From assembly GCA_964609995.1 (NCBI GenBank), contig CAZSTI010000010.1, forward strand, positions 1 through 27,456: a stretch of DNA of 27,456 bases, given 5' to 3'. A program made the translations under genes and the position numbers. Positions within the stretch are counted from its first letter, which is position 1; every line of letters begins with the position of its first letter. The DNA comes from JAAYGD01 sp964609995. GTDB taxonomy: Bacteria > Bacillota_I > Bacilli_A > RF39 > UBA660. Positions 24,612 through 27,456 of this stretch are shown here, piece after piece. Below the pieces are notes generated by a model, which ran no database searches, was not told where the DNA came from, and was given only the letters and a program-made list of their open reading frames with translations.

Positions 24612-24826
24612 TGAAGAATGAGAAGCTATGTATAAAAAGAATAGAAAAGGGATATACTCATAAATTTATGAGTGAATTATTGAATATAAGTAAATCATAT
24701 TATTGTCAATTAGAAAATGGAAAAAGAACGTTGTCATATAAAATGGCATTTGATATATCTAAAATATTAGATACTAAACCAGATGATTTGTTTTATGAAA
24801 CTTATAGTAATGCTGTTAACCAATAA
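24611..24826 (+). CDS. Small XRE/Cro-type helix-turn-helix protein
   Basis: A 71-residue one-domain DNA-binding protein of the Cro/C1 type. The fold is recognisable: IKRIEKGYTHKFMSELLNIS, recognition helix around KSYYCQLENGKRT (32-44), then YKMAFDISKILDTKPDDLF. It has no second domain for ligand or oligomer formation. ATG 24611 overlaps the mltG stop by one base (TAATG), with AAAGGA at 24594-24599; an in-frame GTG at 24602 is less likely. It closes the mutL unit, and its final codons and stop form the 5' arm and loop of the terminator. Its target is unknown; such small regulators often act on their own unit. Confidence 0.88.
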   Translation: MKNEKLCIKRIEKGYTHKFMSELLNISKSYYCQLENGKRTLSYKMAFDISKILDTKPDDLFYETYSNAVNQ

Positions 24827-24845
24827 TAGTTGACAGCTTTTTTTT
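24812..24845 (+). terminator. Terminator fused to the end of the HTH gene and to the rpsP promoter
   Basis: GCTGTTAAC (24812-24820) pairs with GTTGACAGC (24829-24837), one G-U pair, 8-base loop, then eight T (24838-24845). The 5' arm is coding sequence, the TAA stop (24824-24826) is in the loop, and the 3' arm contains the -35 box of rpsP. Confidence 0.88.
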
Positions 24846-24858
24846 GTAATGATATAAT
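24830..24858 (+). promoter_or_regulatory. Promoter of rpsP-khpA
   Basis: Consensus TTGACA (24830-24835), a 17-base spacer and TATAAT (24853-24858) with an extended TGA. This is the best promoter in the window, as expected for a ribosomal protein gene. AGGAGG lies at 24871-24876. Confidence 0.88.
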
Positions 24859-24880
24859 TTATTAAAGAAAAGGAGGAAAC

Positions 24881-25264
24881 ATGGCAGTTAAAATAAGATT
24901 AACAAGAGCAGGAGCTAAGAAAAAACCATTTTATCGTATTGTTGCTGTAGATTCAAGAGAAAAAAGAGATGGAAAATATATTGAATTATTAGGTACTTTT
25001 AATCCTTTGGTTAGTCCAGAAGTATTAAATTTAGATGCTGATAAAATTGTTAAATGGTTAAATAATGGTGCTTTACCTACAGATACAGTTAGAGTGCTTT
25101 TAAGCAAAGCGGGCATATTAAAAAAAATACATGAAGAGAAAAAGCCTAAAGCTAAAAAAGTAAAAAAAGAAGCTACTCTAGTTGTTAAGAAAGAACCAGT
25201 AAAAAAAGTAACAGCAAAAAAAGAAACAACTACAAAGAAGACTACAAAAAAAGTAGGTAAGTAA
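24881..25264 (+). CDS. rpsP: Small-subunit ribosomal protein bS16 with extended Lys-rich tail
   Basis: bS16 helps assemble the 30S subunit. Residues 1-82 are canonical: MAVKIRLTRAGAKKKPFYRI, VAVDSREKRDGKYIE, LLGTFNPL and DTVRVLLSKAGI. The protein has 127 residues against about 80-95 in most Firmicutes. The extra ~40 residues are almost only Lys, Thr, Ala, Val and Glu (KKVKKE, KKETTTKKTTKK) and should be disordered and strongly positive. The gene is preceded by the strongest promoter in the window and followed one base later by khpA, the usual pairing. The customary upstream ffh and downstream rimM, trmD and rplS are not here. Confidence 0.97.
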   Translation: MAVKIRLTRAGAKKKPFYRIVAVDSREKRDGKYIELLGTFNPLVSPEVLNLDADKIVKWLNNGALPTDTVRVLLSKAGILKKIHEEKKPKAKKVKKEATLVVKKEPVKKVTAKKETTTKKTTKKVGK

Positions 25265-25265
25265 T

Positions 25266-25511
25266 ATGAAATTAGTAGAATTAACTGAAACATTAATTAA
25301 ATCTATAGTAAAAGATCCTGATAGTGTATCTGTTAAACAATTTGAGACAGAAGATGATAGTATTCAAATAGAAGTATTAGTTGATTCAGAATCCATTGGA
25401 GCTGTAATAGGTAAAAATGGTAAAATTGCTAAAGCTATAAGAACTATTGTAAGAGCAAGTTCATATATAGACCAAAACAAAAAAGTTGTTATAAATATTG
25501 ATAGTATTTAA
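25266..25511 (+). CDS. khpA: KhpA-type KH-domain RNA-binding protein
   Basis: An 81-residue single KH-domain protein (YlqC/KhpA family). In Firmicutes KhpA pairs with KhpB (EloR) and binds many RNAs, influencing cell elongation and division. The GXXG loop is seen as IGKNGKIAK (48-56), followed by the helix AIRTIVRASSY. Length is typical. It starts one base after the rpsP stop, without a strong ribosome binding site of its own, so it probably depends on coupling to rpsP. The unit ends here, and its stop codon overlaps the terminator. Confidence 0.95.
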   Translation: MKLVELTETLIKSIVKDPDSVSVKQFETEDDSIQIEVLVDSESIGAVIGKNGKIAKAIRTIVRASSYIDQNKKVVINIDSI

Positions 25512-25537
25512 TCTATACATAATGTATAGATTTTTTT
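25510..25537 (+). terminator. Terminator of rpsP-khpA overlapping the khpA stop
   Basis: AATCTATA (25510-25517) pairs with TATAGATT (25525-25532) around CATAATG, then T to 25537. The khpA TAA is at 25509-25511. Confidence 0.8.
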
Positions 25538-25539
25538 AT

Positions 25540-25567
25540 TTGACTATTACTATTTTTTATGTATAAT
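25540..25567 (+). promoter_or_regulatory. Promoter of the 141-residue orphan gene
   Basis: TTGACT (25540-25545), 16 bases, TATAAT (25562-25567). It begins three bases after the khpA terminator T-run. GGGAGG at 25584-25589 precedes the ATG at 25594. Confidence 0.75.
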
Positions 25568-25593
25568 ATATTGAAAAAGAAAAGGGAGGAAGT

Positions 25594-26019
25594 ATGGAAG
25601 AAGTAAAATTAAATAATATTAGGATTGCTCATTTATTTTATTATGTGAACAAAATAAGTTCACCTTTTGCTGTAAAAGCAAGCAATTATGGGAATTCATC
25701 TATTACAGTTGGATATTTAGATGGAGATAAATTTATAAATAAAAATGGAAAAGAGTTTAATATTTATAATTATAGAATTATTGGTGAAGGTATTTTTAGA
25801 AGAGCAGAATTTAATAAACAACCTTTTGATAGAGAAACTTTTGCATCAGTAATATATAAACCTTTAACTAACTCAACAAATAGTATTTCAAAAGAAAAAA
25901 TTGGAATCCTGTTAGATGAAGTTGAAAAAATAATTTATTCACATAATCAACCATTAAATGCGGATAAATATTACGATTCAATACTAAAGAAAACATATAC
26001 AAAAATAAAAAAACATTAA
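25594..26019 (+). CDS. Hypothetical 141-residue protein
   Basis: I do not recognise this protein. It is soluble, with no signal peptide or membrane helix. The N-terminal ~80 residues alternate hydrophobic and polar positions like a beta-rich domain (SSITVGYLDGDKFIN, YNYRIIGEGIFRRAEF). The C-terminal ~45 residues look helical with a very basic end (KKTYTKIKKH). There are no cysteines and no obvious catalytic set. It stands alone behind a good promoter and GGGAGG, where rimM-trmD would often follow khpA; it resembles neither RimM (no PRC-barrel signature) nor TrmD (no knot motif). Its end overlaps by four bases the end of a convergent small gene. Confidence 0.85.
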   Translation: MEEVKLNNIRIAHLFYYVNKISSPFAVKASNYGNSSITVGYLDGDKFINKNGKEFNIYNYRIIGEGIFRRAEFNKQPFDRETFASVIYKPLTNSTNSISKEKIGILLDEVEKIIYSHNQPLNADKYYDSILKKTYTKIKKH

Positions 26020-26036
26020 TTATTAATGTTTTTTTT
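26007..26036. terminator. Shared bidirectional terminator of convergent genes
   Basis: AAAAAAACATTAA (26007-26019) faces TTAATGTTTTTTT (from 26023). T-runs exist on both strands, so the same hairpin can end the plus-strand gene stopping at 26019 and the minus-strand gene stopping at 26016. Both stop codons lie within it. Confidence 0.75.
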
Positions 26037-26144
26037 ATTTTTCTTTTTATCATATAAAGAATTTATTACTTTTACTTTTTTTCCAATTTTAGTAATAAAT
26101 TTCTTTCTTACCCCTTTAGGTAATTTTCTTTTTATAATCTTCAT
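26016..26144 (-). CDS. Small basic protein of 42 residues
   Basis: A short reading frame with strong expression signals. The minus-strand ATG (26144-26142) is preceded by GGAGGTGA (26155-26148), six bases after GGAGG, the best ribosome binding site in the window. A promoter lies ahead of it, and the frame ends in the shared hairpin. The peptide starts MKIIKRKLPKGVRKKFITK and continues with GKKVKVINSLYDKKK. About 40 percent of residues are Lys or Arg, with few acidic residues. It has no membrane helix. It matches no ribosomal protein I know (not bL34 or bL36). It may bind RNA, DNA or ribosomes, or be an antimicrobial-like cationic peptide; both are guesses. It lies 47 bases after the flippase-like gene and might also be read from that transcript. 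Confidence 0.7.
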   Translation of the reverse strand: MKIIKRKLPKGVRKKFITKIGKKVKVINSLYDKKKNKKNINN

Positions 26145-26167
26145 AAGTCACCTCCGTGTCCTATAAA

Positions 26168-26195
26168 ATTATATCACTAATTATATAATTTTCAA
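26168..26195 (-). promoter_or_regulatory. Promoter of the 42-residue protein gene (minus strand)
   Basis: On the minus strand, TTGAAA (26195-26190), 16 bases, then TATAAT (26173-26168) preceded by TGA. The -35 box overlaps the last codons and stop of the upstream flippase-like gene. The predicted start near 26161 gives a leader of about 16 bases. Confidence 0.65.
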
Positions 26196-27196
26196 TCATT
26201 TTTTGAGAACAAATTAAATACTATACCTCCAATTGCAACGGGAGCATAATAAGTAACAAATCTCCAAACTATTAATCCTGATGTTAAAGCACCTGTTGTT
26301 GTAAAACTTTTAAAGAACACTAAAAAACTATATTCAATTCCTCCTGTACCTCCAGGAATAGGAATATAACTTCCTACAATAAATATATAAGTACTAATAA
26401 TAGATGTAATAAGCAAATTAAGATCGTGATTAATATTTAAAGCATTAAATATACTTTGTGGTATGATAAATAAAATAATTAGTGACAATATTTCAAGTAA
26501 AAAGCACTTTGTAAACATTTTCTTATTGTTCTTCAAAAGGCAAAATCCTTCATAATATTCTTTAAAATGTTTAGATAAATTTAATTTTTTTTCTTCTTTA
26601 TTTTTAATAAATTTATTTTTATCTATTAATTTGTTAATTAGTTTGTTTAATTTATTATTAGCACCTTTACTGCAGCTTATAATGTAAACTGCTAAAAAAG
26701 CAAAAATATTCAAAGAAAAACCAAAAATTAACATCCAAAACATTAATGAGGTTAAATGAAATAGGTTAAATGAAATATTTAACAATACAGATATAATTCC
26801 TAATACTATAATAGTAAATTGAAATATTAAAAATGATTGAACAATTACCATAGTTGCTTTTGTTGTATCAATTCCTTCTTTACTTAATTCATAAATTTGT
26901 ATTGGTTGACCTCCAGATGCAAATGGAGTAATACCATTAAAAAATTTGGTCATTACTTGTAATTTAAAAAGATTTTTTATACTATAATCTTTTTTATATT
27001 CTGAAATTATGTATTTTAGTACATATGCTTCTAATAACACATATAAATAAAATAAAATAAAAGATAATATAATCCATAATAAATTGGAAGATCTAATTAA
27101 TATTAATGTTTCTATAAAGTTATCTTTTACAATAAAATATATAAAAAATATTGAAATAATTAATAATATAATAGTCTTTTTTTTAAAATTCTTCAT
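26192..27196 (-). CDS. Flippase-like membrane protein (LPG synthase TM/UPF0104 family)
   Basis: A 334-residue polytopic membrane protein with about eight hydrophobic helices. It matches the lysylphosphatidylglycerol synthase transmembrane family, whose best-known members are the flippase part of MprF and various lipid-glycan flippase-like proteins. The two family signatures are present: NGITPFASGGQP (87-98) and, near residues 278-288, PIPGGTGGIEYS. A Lys-rich cytoplasmic loop lies around 180-215. There is no C-terminal aminoacyl-transferase domain, so it is not a full MprF. The substrate is unknown; a lipid or lipid-linked intermediate is likely. The start is set by GGAG at 27208-27205. The gene ends in TGA just before a small basic-protein gene. 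Confidence 0.9.
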   Translation of the reverse strand: MKNFKKKTIILLIISIFFIYFIVKDNFIETLILIRSSNLLWIILSFILFYLYVLLEAYVLKYIISEYKKDYSIKNLFKLQVMTKFFNGITPFASGGQPIQIYELSKEGIDTTKATMVIVQSFLIFQFTIIVLGIISVLLNISFNLFHLTSLMFWMLIFGFSLNIFAFLAVYIISCSKGANNKLNKLINKLIDKNKFIKNKEEKKLNLSKHFKEYYEGFCLLKNNKKMFTKCFLLEILSLIILFIIPQSIFNALNINHDLNLLITSIISTYIFIVGSYIPIPGGTGGIEYSFLVFFKSFTTTGALTSGLIVWRFVTYYAPVAIGGIVFNLFSKND

Positions 27197-27202
27197 AAAT
27201 CA

Positions 27203-27226
27203 ATCTCCACTGAACTAATTATAACA
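27203..27226 (-). promoter_or_regulatory. Extended -10 promoter of the flippase-like gene
   Basis: On the minus strand, TGT then TATAAT (27223-27218); no good -35. GGAGATT (27208-27202) follows. The leader is about 15 bases. Confidence 0.55.
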
Positions 27227-27343
27227 CATTAATTTAATTGTAATATTCTAATTTATTGTTTTTTCTCTATTTAATAATTTCAATCAATTTTCCTTAAAAA
27301 CCATCTATTTATATTATACTTTCAAATTAATTAAATTTCAAAT

Positions 27344-27374
27344 AAAAAAATATAACATTATTTGTTATATTTTT
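27344..27374 (-). terminator. Terminator of the truncated minus-strand gene
   Basis: AAAAATATAACA (27346-27357) pairs with TGTTATATTTTT (27363-27374). Read on the minus strand the hairpin ends in seven T. The stop codon of the partial gene (27375-27373) overlaps it. Confidence 0.75.
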
Positions 27375-27456
27375 ATATATCACTTAAGCATTCATTTATA
27401 TAGTATTTACCGTTAGAACCTTTATTTTTTATTACTTCTAATGAGTCTAAATCATT
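27373..27456 (-). CDS. C-terminal end of an unknown gene, cut by the window edge
   Basis: An open frame of 27 codons plus TAA enters from the right edge on the minus strand and stops at its own terminator. The visible end reads DLDSLEVIKNKGSNGKYYINECLSDI (written here in parts: DLDSLEVIKNKG, then SNGKYYINECLSDI). The composition looks like real coding sequence, and the terminator position supports it. Too little is present to name a family. Confidence 0.55.
   Translation of the reverse strand, partial: NDLDSLEVIKNKGSNGKYYINECLSDI

Noticed and set aside
1..27456. CRISPR array or other regularly spaced repeats
   Set aside because: No series of spaced direct repeats was found; the only tandem repeat is the 21-base duplication at 17923-17964.

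Overview
The window is a stretch of bacterial chromosome, very AT-rich (roughly three quarters A+T by eye), with Shine-Dalgarno sites, sigma-A-type promoters and short hairpin-plus-T-run terminators. The gene content (UvrC with endonuclease-type MutL, Clostridia-like GltX, DapL, HelD, MltG, rpsP-khpA) points to a low-GC member of the Firmicutes/Bacilli, possibly an uncultured gut lineage related to RF39/Mycoplasmatota; that placement is inference. TGA is used as a stop (miaA, 26192-27196) and tryptophan is coded by TGG, so the standard bacterial code applies. MltG, DapL and a phosphosugar transferase suggest a cell-envelope polymer with diaminopimelate, so the organism is probably not wall-less.

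Layout. (1) 60-4317 is an accessory two-gene unit: a 1276-residue protein ending in an anthrax-lethal-factor/PPEP-like zinc metalloprotease domain, followed 10 bases later by a small protein built of two repeats. It is the best candidate here for an undescribed toxin/effector system. (2) 4433-8030: uvrC, then an unrecognised 590-residue soluble protein. (3) 8165-9911: gltX followed 12 bases later by a tRNA-Glu with a CUC anticodon. (4) 10228-13182: lemA plus a DUF2207 membrane protein with a glycine-rich tail. (5) 13450-15754: dapL overlapping a divergent SLC1-family transporter. (6) 15835-18498: helD and a small unknown gene. (7) 18545-20838: argS plus a one-domain sugar transferase. (8) 20966-24826: mutL-miaA-mltG-HTH, a unit of overlapping genes. 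(9) 24881-26019: rpsP-khpA, then an orphan gene. (10) 26016-27456, minus strand: a 42-residue basic protein, a flippase-like membrane protein and the end of a truncated gene.

The non-coding DNA is very compact. Stop codons repeatedly lie inside the terminator hairpin of their own gene, the T-run of one terminator leads straight into the next promoter, and several predicted transcripts begin only about ten bases before the start codon, almost at the ribosome binding site. No CRISPR array, insertion sequence, integrase or phage structural gene was seen.
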